Origin: Flavobacterium praedii
GTDB lineage: Bacteria; Bacteroidota; Bacteroidia; Flavobacteriales; Flavobacteriaceae
Direction of reading: 5' to 3'
Length of the DNA stretch: 64,000 bases
NCBI RefSeq assembly: GCF_026810365.1
Contig: NZ_CP113948.1
Coordinates: 2,443,001 to 2,507,000, forward strand
Below the pieces are notes generated by a model, which was not told where the DNA came from, searched no databases, and worked only from the letters and a program-made list of their open reading frames with translations. Of the stretch, positions 15,967 through 24,850 are shown one piece after another. How positions within the stretch are numbered: the stretch's first letter is position 1; each line of letters begins with the position of its first letter. Made by a program: the position numbers and the translations under genes.

Positions 15967-18360
15967 ATGACCAAATTTCTAAATATTTTAGTTTTTTCTA
16001 TATTCCTTAGTAACTCCTTGCTTTATGGTCAAAAAAAGACTCTTAATACGAAGTCTATTACATCCAAGATTTTTGTAGATGGAAAGTTATCTGAAGTAGA
16101 ATGGAATACGGCCGAAACAGCTTCAAATTTTGTTATGTATCAACCAGATAACGGAAAACCAATTAGTGAAAATAAAAAAACAGAGGTGAAAATTCTTTAT
16201 GACAACGACGCAGTATATATCGCTGCCATTATGCATGATGAAAACCCCAGTAAAATAAAAAAAGAAATTACAAACAGAGATAGTTTTGGTGTAACCGATT
16301 ATTTTTCGGTATTCATCAATGGATTTAATGACGGCCAACAAGATTTTAGATTTTATGTTACTGCTGCTGGAGTACAAATAGACTGTATTACGACTGAAAG
16401 TTACAATGATTATTCTTGGGATGCTATTTGGGACAGCAAAACAACCATTACTGAACAAGGATGGGTTGTCGAAATGAAAATTCCATACGCTGCTATCCGT
16501 TTCCCAAATACAAAAAAACAAACTTGGGGTATCAATTTTCTAAGAAGCATCGAACGCGATGTTCAAATTTATTCTTGGAACCGAATTGACACTAAAATAG
16601 GAGCTGAACTTACACAAAATGGAATTTTAGAAGGTATAGAAAATATAAAAACCCCTACCCGATTATTTTTTATTCCTTACGCTTCTTTTTACAACCAAAA
16701 AGATGACAACCAATCAGACAGTACTTTTAAGGGAGGGTTAGACATCAAATACGGAATTAATGATGCCTTTACACTAGATGCAATATTAGTACCTGATTTT
16801 GGTCAAACTAAATTCGATAACATTGTCTTAAATCTTGAACCATTTGAACAACAATTGAACGAAAACAGACCATTCTTTACCGAAGGAACTGAATTATTTT
16901 CAAAAGGTAATCTCTTTTATTCCAGAAGAATCGGAGGGGAACCTACTGGATATCCAGATCTAGCTAAAAATGAAGTAGTCACTAAATACCCCGGAACTGT
17001 TGATTTACTGAATGCCATAAAAATATCAGGCCGAACCAAAAACGGATTGGGAGTTGGTTTTTTAAACGCCATAACCGAAAAAACCTTTGCTACAATAAGA
17101 GACACAGTTACTCAAAACATTCGAAAAGAAGTTATTGAACCATTAGCCAATTACAATGTAGTAGTTTTAGATCAACGATTCAATAAAAATTCATCTGTTA
17201 CTTTTATAAATACCAATACTACTCGAAATGGAGATTTTAGAGATGCTAACGTTGCTGGTCTTTTATTTGATTTAAACACTAAAAAAAACAGTTATAACTT
17301 AAATGGTGATTTCAAATACAGCACTATAAACACTACTGAAGATTATAACGGGTTTAAAACTTCCTTAGGTTTCAAAAAAACAAGTGGAAAAATTCGATAT
17401 GAATTCTCAGGAAAATACATTTCCGAAGACTATGATGTCAATGACTTAGGAATCATATTTTACACCAATTACCATGCAGCATACGCCAATGCGAGCTATA
17501 GAATCCTAAATCCTACCTCGATTTTCAATACTTTTAAAATTATTGAAGAAGCCAATCTGGAAATTCAAAATACAACTGGAAAAATTCAGGAAAATTTCTT
17601 AAAAACAACAATAGGAGCCAAATCAAAAAACAACACCTATTATGAATTTTCCGTTTTATACGCTCCAAAAGAAACTTTTGATTTTTATCAACCATTGGCT
17701 AGCGGAAGATATGTTTATATTCCAAAAAGATTGACTTCGTATTTTGGATTTGAATTAAACAGAAATCACCCTTTAACAGTAGACGCAACAGTTTCGACAG
17801 CGCAATATGATGAAGAAAACAGACAAACTTATGGTATTTATATCAATCCAAAATACAGATTCAACAATCAATTCTCACTAGAATATGCTTTTGATTATTT
17901 AACCAAAAGAAATGATAGAGGCAGAGTAGGAAGCGATTCTAATGGCATTGTATTTGCCGAAAGAAATCGAGAAACACTACAAAATACCCTTACCGGAAAA
18001 TTTGCTTTAACCAATAGAATGGCACTTAATCTTGATGTCCGTTATTATTGGTCTTATGCTGAAAACCATGAGTTTTTCACGCTTCAAGAGAACGGTTATC
18101 TTACCCCAAATCCCTCTTATAACCTTAATAAAAATAGGAATTACAATTCCTGGAACTTGGATTTATCCTATTCTTGGTGGTTTGCTCCTGGAAGTCAAAT
18201 GTATATTTTATACCGCAACTATGGTTTAGAAGACACTCGTCAAGTAGAAAAAGACCTCTCCTCCAATTTAAAAAATATTTTCAACAGTAATTTGACAAAC
18301 ATTATCTCTGTAAGTATTCGCTACTATATTGATTACAATGTGGTAAAAAATAAATTTTAA
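15967..18360 (+). CDS. DUF5916 / CBM9-like outer-membrane protein, copy 1
   Basis: A 797-residue exported protein: signal peptide (about 1-21, ending LLYGQ), then a carbohydrate-binding family 9-like sandwich at about 25-200 (VDGKLSEVEWNTAE... WGINFLRSIERD). A long C-terminal DUF5916 region (about 225-797) is rich in alternating aromatic strands (YSFNLDLSYSWWFAPG-like ends) and is probably an outer-membrane beta-barrel. It is closely similar along its length to the next gene, including ENRPFFTEGTELFSKGNLFYSRRIGG. The ligand is unknown; the CBM9-like fold does not prove sugar binding. A TACTTTTG promoter lies just upstream. Confidence 0.85.
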   Translation: MTKFLNILVFSIFLSNSLLYGQKKTLNTKSITSKIFVDGKLSEVEWNTAETASNFVMYQPDNGKPISENKKTEVKILYDNDAVYIAAIMHDENPSKIKKEITNRDSFGVTDYFSVFINGFNDGQQDFRFYVTAAGVQIDCITTESYNDYSWDAIWDSKTTITEQGWVVEMKIPYAAIRFPNTKKQTWGINFLRSIERDVQIYSWNRIDTKIGAELTQNGILEGIENIKTPTRLFFIPYASFYNQKDDNQSDSTFKGGLDIKYGINDAFTLDAILVPDFGQTKFDNIVLNLEPFEQQLNENRPFFTEGTELFSKGNLFYSRRIGGEPTGYPDLAKNEVVTKYPGTVDLLNAIKISGRTKNGLGVGFLNAITEKTFATIRDTVTQNIRKEVIEPLANYNVVVLDQRFNKNSSVTFINTNTTRNGDFRDANVAGLLFDLNTKKNSYNLNGDFKYSTINTTEDYNGFKTSLGFKKTSGKIRYEFSGKYISEDYDVNDLGIIFYTNYHAAYANASYRILNPTSIFNTFKIIEEANLEIQNTTGKIQENFLKTTIGAKSKNNTYYEFSVLYAPKETFDFYQPLASGRYVYIPKRLTSYFGFELNRNHPLTVDATVSTAQYDEENRQTYGIYINPKYRFNNQFSLEYAFDYLTKRNDRGRVGSDSNGIVFAERNRETLQNTLTGKFALTNRMALNLDVRYYWSYAENHEFFTLQENGYLTPNPSYNLNKNRNYNSWNLDLSYSWWFAPGSQMYILYRNYGLEDTRQVEKDLSSNLKNIFNSNLTNIISVSIRYYIDYNVVKNKF

Positions 18361-18417
18361 TCTTTTTCTCATAAACTGTAACATTGCAACAATTCGATAG
18401 TCTATTGATTGAAACAA

Positions 18418-18461
18418 TTTTTAATTCTCGTATTTCGAAACTGAAATAAGAGAATTAAAAA
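18418..18461. repeat. Hairpin between the two DUF5916 genes
   Basis: TTTTTAATTCTC (18418-18429) is inverted as GAGAATTAAAAA (18450-18461), with a second inner pair ATTTC/GAAAT. There is no terminal T-run in the plus direction, so it may be an mRNA processing or stability element rather than a terminator. Confidence 0.6.
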
Positions 18462-18487
18462 CTTTGATTAAACAAACTATCGTTTTT

Positions 18488-20905
18488 ATGAAAAATAAGT
18501 ATTTCGTTTTTTTTCTTTTGTTTTTTGCTTTAGGATACGGACAAAAAAAATCATTACAAACAAGATTCATTTCCGAAAAAATCACTTTAGACGGAAAGTT
18601 AGATGAAGCCATTTGGCAATCTGTACCAATTGCTACAGACTTTGTTATGTTTCAACCCGACAATGGTAAAAAAGTGGAAGAAAACAAAAGAACAGAAGTT
18701 CGTGTACTCTATGACAACGAAGCCATTTACATTGGAGCTTTACTTTACGACAATGAACCCAATAAGATATTAAAGGAAATTAGCAAAAGAGACGATTTTG
18801 GAACCGCCGATTTTTTTGGTGTTTTTGTGAATGGCTATAATGATGGGCAACAAAATTTTCAGTTTTTTGTAAATGCCGCAGACGGACAAGCAGATTGTTT
18901 AGCAACCGATTCTAATGGTGAAGACTATTCATGGGATGCTGTTTGGGAGAGTAAAGCAATTCTAACTGATTTTGGTTGGATAGTCGAAATGAAAATCCCT
19001 TATGCTGCTTTACGTTTTTCTAGTGAGACCAAACAAACTTGGGGTGTCAACTTTTTTAGAGAAATAAGAAGAGATCGTGCCAAATATTCTTGGAATTTCA
19101 TTGATTCAAAAATTGGAACATTCACCCAACAAAACGGAATTGTTGAAGGTATTGAAAATATTAAAACTCCTACTCGACTTTTCTTTTTACCCTATGCTTC
19201 TTTTTATACCTATGCCAATGCTGACCGAAAAACTTATGGAGAATTAAAAGGAGGTTTAGATATTAAATATGGTATAAATGATGCCTTCACACTTGACGCT
19301 ATGCTGATCCCAGATTTTGGCCAAACAAAATACGATGATCGAATATTAAATTTAAGTCCATTCGAACAGCAATTCAACGAGAACAGAGCCTTTTTTACCG
19401 AAGGGACGGATCTATTTAGCAAAGGAAACCTATTTTATTCCAGAAGAATTGGAGGTCCGCCTTCCTTACATCCAAAGAAAGAAAAAAATGAAGAACTAAT
19501 TGAGAATCCCACAAGTGTCGATCTCTATAACGCAACAAAAGTTTCAGGGAGAACAAAAGGAGGTTTGGGAATTGGCTTTCTCAACGCTATTACCCAAAAA
19601 ACGTACGCTACTATCAAAAACAATGACACTCAAGAAATAAAGCGTGTTTTAGTAGAACCTTTAACCAATTACAATGTATTGGTTTTTGATCAACGTTTTC
19701 ACAAAAACTCATCGATGACTTTAATAAACACTAATGTAACTAGAAATGGTTCTTTTAGAGACGGTAATGTTTCTGCTTTGGTTTGGGATTTAAACACTGC
19801 AAAAAACACCTATAATCTAAACGGAAATTTTGAATACAGTCTTGTAAACATTATAGAAAGCAAAAAAGACGGAATCAATACCACTTTGAATTTTGCAGAA
19901 ACCAGTGGCAAATACCGCTATAATGTAGGAACAAATATAGTCACCAAAGAATATGACAGTAATGACTTAGGAATTAATTTTGAGACCAATTATTATGCTT
20001 TTTACGGAAACACCAGTTATCGTATTCTAAATCCAACAAAAACATTTAACACCTTCAATTCTCATATTAACGTTTACACTCAATTCCAGAAAGAAACAGG
20101 CAAAGTACAAGCCGATGAAATCAATCTAAATATCAATTCCTCTACAAAAAAGAACCATTATATTGGATTTGGAATGAATTATCGTCCAGTAGAAACTTAT
20201 AACTATTATGAACCAAGATCGAATGGTCGATTCAACATTGATCCCACACGTTTGGGAGGTTGGCTTTCGATTTCAACAAATTACAATAACAAATTCGCAT
20301 TTGACATAAACCCTTCCATTGCAATATTAAATGAATCCAAAAGAATGTCATATGGATTTTATTTAAGTCCAAGATACCGTTTCAATGACCATCTATCGTT
20401 AAACTATGAATTCAACTTTTTCCGTCAAAACAACAACAAAGGTTATGTTGATAGTAGTGATAATAATGATGCTCTGCCTGCCGAAACTATACTTTATGCT
20501 AATCGAAATGCAATCAATTACACCAATAGTCTAAACGGAAAATACTCTTTAAACAGCAAAATGAATTTTGATTTATCTGCCAGATACTATTGGTCGTATA
20601 CTGAAAATAAAAACTTTCTAAAATTAGAAAACAATGGTAGACTGAGCGATTATAATGGTTATACAGAAAATAAAAACCAAAATCTGAATACTTGGAATCT
20701 TGATGTTTCATACAATTGGTGGTTTGCTCCAGGCAGTCAATTGACGCTTTTATACAGAAGCAATGCCGCAAAATATGATAATTTGATCAATAAAGATTTT
20801 GGAAACAACTATACTAGCCTACTCAACAATAAAGATTTAAGTCATGTATTATCCATTAGTGTAAAATATTTTATAGACTATAATCAAGTGAAGAATATAT
20901 TATAA
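18488..20905 (+). CDS. DUF5916 / CBM9-like outer-membrane protein, copy 2
   Basis: An 805-residue tandem paralogue of the preceding gene with the same plan: signal peptide (MKNKYFVFFLLFFALGYGQ), CBM9-like domain (LDGKLDEAIWQSVPIATDF), and DUF5916 barrel with FFTEGTDLFSKGNLFYSRRIGG and the final NTWNLDVSYNWWFAPGSQLTLLYRS. The ATG at 18488 is chosen because it begins the signal peptide; an upstream in-frame codon at 18464 falls in the spacer just after the hairpin. The pair is probably cotranscribed, with 127 bases between genes. Sequence divergence between the copies suggests an old duplication and possible separate ligands. Confidence 0.85.
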   Translation: MKNKYFVFFLLFFALGYGQKKSLQTRFISEKITLDGKLDEAIWQSVPIATDFVMFQPDNGKKVEENKRTEVRVLYDNEAIYIGALLYDNEPNKILKEISKRDDFGTADFFGVFVNGYNDGQQNFQFFVNAADGQADCLATDSNGEDYSWDAVWESKAILTDFGWIVEMKIPYAALRFSSETKQTWGVNFFREIRRDRAKYSWNFIDSKIGTFTQQNGIVEGIENIKTPTRLFFLPYASFYTYANADRKTYGELKGGLDIKYGINDAFTLDAMLIPDFGQTKYDDRILNLSPFEQQFNENRAFFTEGTDLFSKGNLFYSRRIGGPPSLHPKKEKNEELIENPTSVDLYNATKVSGRTKGGLGIGFLNAITQKTYATIKNNDTQEIKRVLVEPLTNYNVLVFDQRFHKNSSMTLINTNVTRNGSFRDGNVSALVWDLNTAKNTYNLNGNFEYSLVNIIESKKDGINTTLNFAETSGKYRYNVGTNIVTKEYDSNDLGINFETNYYAFYGNTSYRILNPTKTFNTFNSHINVYTQFQKETGKVQADEINLNINSSTKKNHYIGFGMNYRPVETYNYYEPRSNGRFNIDPTRLGGWLSISTNYNNKFAFDINPSIAILNESKRMSYGFYLSPRYRFNDHLSLNYEFNFFRQNNNKGYVDSSDNNDALPAETILYANRNAINYTNSLNGKYSLNSKMNFDLSARYYWSYTENKNFLKLENNGRLSDYNGYTENKNQNLNTWNLDVSYNWWFAPGSQLTLLYRSNAAKYDNLINKDFGNNYTSLLNNKDLSHVLSISVKYFIDYNQVKNIL

Positions 20906-20973
20906 AATCAATTACTAAAGACAAATACGATTCTTTAAAGAGATATCCTTTTAAACGACAAAAATATCTTCAA

Positions 20974-21016
20974 AAAACCCTGTTATTCCTACATGGTTTT
21001 CGAAGATTTTTTTTTG
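20974..21016 (+). terminator. Terminator after the DUF5916 pair
   Basis: ATCTTCAAAAAACC pairs with GGTTTTCGAAGAT around a loop and is followed by nine or more Ts. Confidence 0.75.
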
Positions 21017-21152
21017 CATTTAATAAAGAAAAAAAGACTTTTTTCAACACATTTTTAAGTATTTGTTGCACTTCTCTTTTTTATGTATAATAGTAGTTTT
21101 GACTTCTTTATATTTTTTGCGAAAGCCTTATCTTTACAAAAAATTTAATGCT

Positions 21153-22670
21153 ATGAACAAAAAAGTAATTTTAATGATTTTAGACGGTTGGGGAAAATCT
21201 CCTGACCCGAAAGTTTCTGCAATTGATAATGCAAATGTTCCGTTTATAAATAGTCTCTATACAAAATACCCAAGCGCACAACTTAGGACTGATGGTTTAC
21301 ATGTTGGTCTTCCGGAAGGGCAAATGGGAAACAGCGAAGTAGGACATATGAACCTTGGAGCTGGAAGAATTGTTTACCAAGATTTGGCCAAAATCAATCT
21401 AGCTGTAGAACACAAAACATTAGTAAAAGAACAAGTTTTACTTGATGCTTTCGAATACGCCAAAAACAATAACAAAAAAATACATTTCTTAGGTTTACTT
21501 TCTGATGGTGGAGTACACTCACATACTTCACACTTGAGAGGTTTAATTGATGCTACACAAGATTATGGATTGGATAATGTGTTTGTACATGCTTTTACAG
21601 ACGGTCGTGATGTAGATCCAAAATCGGGAAAAAAATATGTAAAAGATTTAGAAGAATATATTGCGAACACAACAGTAAAATTAGCTTCAATTACTGGCCG
21701 TTATTATGCAATGGACAGAGATAAGCGCTGGGAAAGAGTAAAACTTGCTTATGATGCGGTAGTTAATGGAACAGGAACTCATTCAACAGATGCCGTAGCC
21801 AGCATAAAAGAAAGTTACAAGAATGATGTCACTGACGAATTTATTCACCCAATTATTATGGTGGATGAAAAAGACCAACCTCTTGCAACTATTAAAGAAG
21901 ATGACGTGGTTATTTTCTTTAACTTTAGAACAGACAGAGGACGTGAATTGACCGAAGCGCTTTCGCAAAAAGATTTCCACGAGCAAAACATGCACAAATT
22001 GAAATTGTACTATGTAACGCTAACCAATTATGATGAAACTTATGAAAATGTAAAAGTGGTCTACAACAAAGACAACATCACAGAAACATTGGGTGAAGTT
22101 TTAGAAAAAGCCAACAAAAAACAAATTCGTATTGCCGAAACAGAAAAATACCCTCACGTAACCTTTTTCTTTTCTGGAGGTCAAGAAACTCCATTTAAAG
22201 GCGAAACCAGAATCTTGAGAAATTCTCCAAAAGTAGCAACTTACGATTTACAACCAGAAATGAGCGCTTATGAATTGAAAGATGCTTTGGTTCCTGAATT
22301 AAACAAAGGAGAAGTTGATTTTGTTTGCTTGAATTTTGCAAATGGTGACATGGTAGGTCATACAGGAGTTATGAGTGCAGCCATAAAAGCTTGTGAAGCA
22401 GTAGATGCATGTGTGAAAGAAGTTGTTGAAGCGGCTCTTGCCAATGATTATACCACAATTATTATTGCAGACCATGGTAACTGTGAAACGATGATCAATC
22501 CTGACGGTACTCCAAATACAGCTCATACCACAAATCCAGTGCCAATTATTTTGGTAGATAAAGACTTAAAAACCATTCATGATGGAGTTTTAGGTGATAT
22601 TGCTCCAACTGTTCTTGCTTTGATGGGAATCGAGCAACCAGCTGCAATGACTTGTCATTCTTTACTATAA
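21153..22670 (+). CDS. gpmI: 2,3-bisphosphoglycerate-independent phosphoglycerate mutase
   Basis: A glycolytic enzyme of 505 residues interconverting 3- and 2-phosphoglycerate through a phosphoserine intermediate, with two Mn2+ ions. MILDGWG near the N-terminus supplies a metal-binding Asp. GNSEVGHMNLGAGR contains the serine nucleophile near residue 62. The C-terminal ADHGNCE and TAHTTNPVP motifs supply metal ligands. The longest frame opens at 21063, but the 30 extra residues are hydrophobic and foreign to the family. The ATG at 21153 gives the expected MNKKVILMILDGWG. A TATCTTTA box at 21129-21136 may be its promoter. Monocistronic, with a strong terminator. Confidence 0.97.
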   Translation: MNKKVILMILDGWGKSPDPKVSAIDNANVPFINSLYTKYPSAQLRTDGLHVGLPEGQMGNSEVGHMNLGAGRIVYQDLAKINLAVEHKTLVKEQVLLDAFEYAKNNNKKIHFLGLLSDGGVHSHTSHLRGLIDATQDYGLDNVFVHAFTDGRDVDPKSGKKYVKDLEEYIANTTVKLASITGRYYAMDRDKRWERVKLAYDAVVNGTGTHSTDAVASIKESYKNDVTDEFIHPIIMVDEKDQPLATIKEDDVVIFFNFRTDRGRELTEALSQKDFHEQNMHKLKLYYVTLTNYDETYENVKVVYNKDNITETLGEVLEKANKKQIRIAETEKYPHVTFFFSGGQETPFKGETRILRNSPKVATYDLQPEMSAYELKDALVPELNKGEVDFVCLNFANGDMVGHTGVMSAAIKACEAVDACVKEVVEAALANDYTTIIIADHGNCETMINPDGTPNTAHTTNPVPIILVDKDLKTIHDGVLGDIAPTVLALMGIEQPAAMTCHSLL

Positions 22671-22675
22671 TAAAT

Positions 22676-22700
22676 AAAAAGCGCCAATTGGCGCTTTTTT
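22676..22700 (+). terminator. Strong terminator after gpmI
   Basis: Perfect GCGCCAATTGGCGC palindrome (22681-22694) flanked by AAAAA and a run of seven Ts. Confidence 0.92.
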
Positions 22701-22715
22701 TATGTTTAAACATTT

Positions 22716-22753
22716 AAAAAAGTGGGCGTAAATTAGTTTATGCTCACTTTTTT
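22716..22753 (-). terminator. Bidirectional terminator at the end of the acetyl-CoA hydrolase gene
   Basis: AAAAAAGTGGGC...GCTCACTTTTTT forms an imperfect A/T-flanked hairpin that overlaps the stop codon of the leftward gene at 22752. It could work on either strand. Confidence 0.65.
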
Positions 22754-24029
22754 ATTCCATTTTGTTGAGCAATTCAAAATATTCTCTTTCAACACTTTCT
22801 TGATGATTGGGATGTGCAATTCGTACCATTTCTGAAGCACGTTGTCTTAACGTTTTTCCATATAAATCGGCAATACCGTTTTCTGTAATAACATAATGAA
22901 TGTGACCTCTCGTAGTTACCACTCCAGCACCCTGTTTCAAGAAAGGAACTATACGACTTTGACCATTTTTTGTGGTTGACGGCAAAGCAATTATCGCTTT
23001 TCCACCATCACTTAAGGAAGCTCCACGTATAAAATCCATTTGCCCTCCTACACCAGAATACATTCTTGGCCCAATAGAATCTGCACAAACTTGGCCGGTT
23101 AAATCGACCTCAATAGCCGAATTGATGGCAATCATTTTGGGGTTTTTTCGGATTCGAGCAGTATCATTCACCGTAGAAGATTCTCGTAATTCGATAAAAG
23201 GATTATCATCTACAAAGTCATACAAACGTTTGGATCCCAGAACAAAAGTCGACAATACTTTCCCTCTTAATGAGCCTTTATAATTGCAATTGATCACATT
23301 ACTTTCAATTAAATCGATTACACCATCCGAAAACATTTCGGTATGTAAGCCTAAATCTTTATGATTACCCAATTTGCTCAAAGCGGCATTTGGAATCGAT
23401 CCAATACCCATTTGTAACGTACTTCGATCTTCAATCAAAGAGGCAATATAATTCCCTATTTTATCCTCTTCGGTTGTAAAAGGCTCTACTTCATGAGAAT
23501 AAATAGGCACATCTACATTTACCAAATAATTTATTTCAGAAACATGAAGAATTCCATCTCCAAAAGTCCTTGGCATTTGAGGATTTACCTGTGCAATAAC
23601 AATTTTTGCGTTTTCAATCGCAGCTACCGAAGCTTCAACAGAAACCCCAAGTGAACAATATCCATGACTATCTGGAGGAGATACATGAATAAAAGCAACA
23701 TCCAATGGCAATACATTTTTTCGAAACAAACGAGGTAACTCACTCAAAAAAACGGGAGTATAGGAACCATTTCCTGCTTTTAAAGTATGACGAACATTTG
23801 AACCAATAAAAAAAGAATTCACATGAAAACTATCCGCTAATTCTGGATTAGCATAGCGTGCTTCACCTTCCGTATGCAGATGACAAATTTCAACATTTCG
23901 CAATTCTGAAGCCCTCTCGGCTAAGGCATTGGCAAGAATCGTTGGAGCTGCACCAGCGGCTTGCAGGTAAACTCTATCTCCCGATTTCACAACTTTTACG
24001 GCTTCTTCAGCAGTTACATATTTTTCCAT
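22752..24029 (-). CDS. Acetyl-CoA hydrolase / CoA-transferase family protein
   Basis: A 425-residue enzyme of the acetyl-CoA hydrolase/4-hydroxybutyrate CoA-transferase family, moving CoA between short acyl groups or hydrolysing acetyl-CoA. Two NagB/RPIA-like halves are visible. Recognisable blocks include AGAAPTILANALAERA near the start, the MGIGSIPNAALSKLGNHKDLGLHTEMFSDG block around 200-225, and VTTRGHIHYVITENGIADLYGKTLRQRA near 375-400. The frame extends to 24092, but the extra residues are hydrophobic and unlike the family, so the ATG at 24029 is used. A TACTTTTG -7 element lies 20 bases upstream. Substrate choice cannot be settled. Confidence 0.9.
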   Translation of the reverse strand: MEKYVTAEEAVKVVKSGDRVYLQAAGAAPTILANALAERASELRNVEICHLHTEGEARYANPELADSFHVNSFFIGSNVRHTLKAGNGSYTPVFLSELPRLFRKNVLPLDVAFIHVSPPDSHGYCSLGVSVEASVAAIENAKIVIAQVNPQMPRTFGDGILHVSEINYLVNVDVPIYSHEVEPFTTEEDKIGNYIASLIEDRSTLQMGIGSIPNAALSKLGNHKDLGLHTEMFSDGVIDLIESNVINCNYKGSLRGKVLSTFVLGSKRLYDFVDDNPFIELRESSTVNDTARIRKNPKMIAINSAIEVDLTGQVCADSIGPRMYSGVGGQMDFIRGASLSDGGKAIIALPSTTKNGQSRIVPFLKQGAGVVTTRGHIHYVITENGIADLYGKTLRQRASEMVRIAHPNHQESVEREYFELLNKME

Positions 24030-24048
24030 AAAAATGTTATATTTATAA

Positions 24049-24056
24049 CAAAAGTA
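24049..24056 (-). promoter_or_regulatory. -7 promoter element (TACTTTTG) for the CoA-transferase gene
   Basis: TACTTTTG on the minus strand, 19 bases before the ATG at 24029. It lies within the over-long frame, which supports the inner start. Confidence 0.5.
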
Positions 24057-24145
24057 AAACAATTGAAGAAAATAAAATATGACAACGCTCATATTTCAAA
24101 AAACCCAAATAAAAGTTAATATTTCATAATTAAAAGTATTACTAT

Positions 24146-24153
24146 TATATTTG
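24146..24153 (+). promoter_or_regulatory. -7 promoter element (TATATTTG) for the TetR-led export cassette
   Basis: TATATTTG, 17 bases before the ATG at 24171. It would drive the TetR-ABC-HlyD operon and is the natural place for autoregulation by the TetR-type protein. Confidence 0.55.
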
Positions 24154-24170
24154 CAATAAATTATTTCAAC

Positions 24171-24845
24171 ATGGATCAAATTCTTTCAAACATCAAAATC
24201 CAAATCAACGACAAACTGTATGTAAAGGACCCTGAAACTTCTATATTAGGCAAGAAAATCATTCAAGAAAGTATTATTTTAATTGATTGTATAGGCTTTG
24301 ATGATTTTACCTTTAAAAAATTAGGAGAAAAAATAGGCTCAAACGAAAGTTCTATCTATCGTTATTTCGAAAACAAACACAAATTATTAGTATATTTATC
24401 TTCATGGTATTGGAGCTGGATGGAGTATCGATTAGTATTTGCCATATCAAATCATTCTGATTCATGGGAGAAATTAAAAAAAGCAATATCGATAGTCACT
24501 GAAAAAGTAGAAGATGACCAAAAAACATTACACATTAACGAATCGATATTAAACAAAATCATAATTGCAGAGTTCACTAAAACTTTTCACACCAAAGAAG
24601 TAGATCAGGAAATCAAAGAAGGCTTTTATACCATTTATATCAGAGTCATCAATAGATTAACCACTTTTATAAATGAAGTAAAACCAGAATATTTATATGC
24701 AAAAAGTTTAGCTTCCAGCATTGTTGAAGGAGCTTTACATCAACACTATCTAAAAGATCACATGCAATCTATTACGGATTGCAATCAAAATACAAGCCCA
24801 ACCCTTTTTTATTTCGATTTAATCGAAAAAATACTTAAAAAATAA
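24171..24845 (+). CDS. TetR/AcrR-family transcriptional regulator
   Basis: A 224-residue DNA-binding regulator. The N-terminal helix-turn-helix (about 30-75) has the family pattern IIQESIILIDCIGFDDFTFKKLGEKIGSNESSIYRYFENKHKLLVYL. The C-terminal ligand-binding part (about 80-224) is helical. It is the first gene of an apparent operon: the ABC gene begins 5 bases after its stop. It is therefore likely to repress its own operon and respond to an exported or toxic compound; that is inference from gene order and family. No operator palindrome stands out near the TATATTTG promoter. Confidence 0.92.
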   Translation: MDQILSNIKIQINDKLYVKDPETSILGKKIIQESIILIDCIGFDDFTFKKLGEKIGSNESSIYRYFENKHKLLVYLSSWYWSWMEYRLVFAISNHSDSWEKLKKAISIVTEKVEDDQKTLHINESILNKIIIAEFTKTFHTKEVDQEIKEGFYTIYIRVINRLTTFINEVKPEYLYAKSLASSIVEGALHQHYLKDHMQSITDCNQNTSPTLFYFDLIEKILKK

Positions 24846-24850
24846 AAAAT

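Noticed and set aside
16123..16521. Antisense frame of 132 codons inside the first DUF5916 gene
   Set aside because: It is a shadow of a clearly coding plus-strand gene with conserved CBM9-like sequence; no independent evidence.
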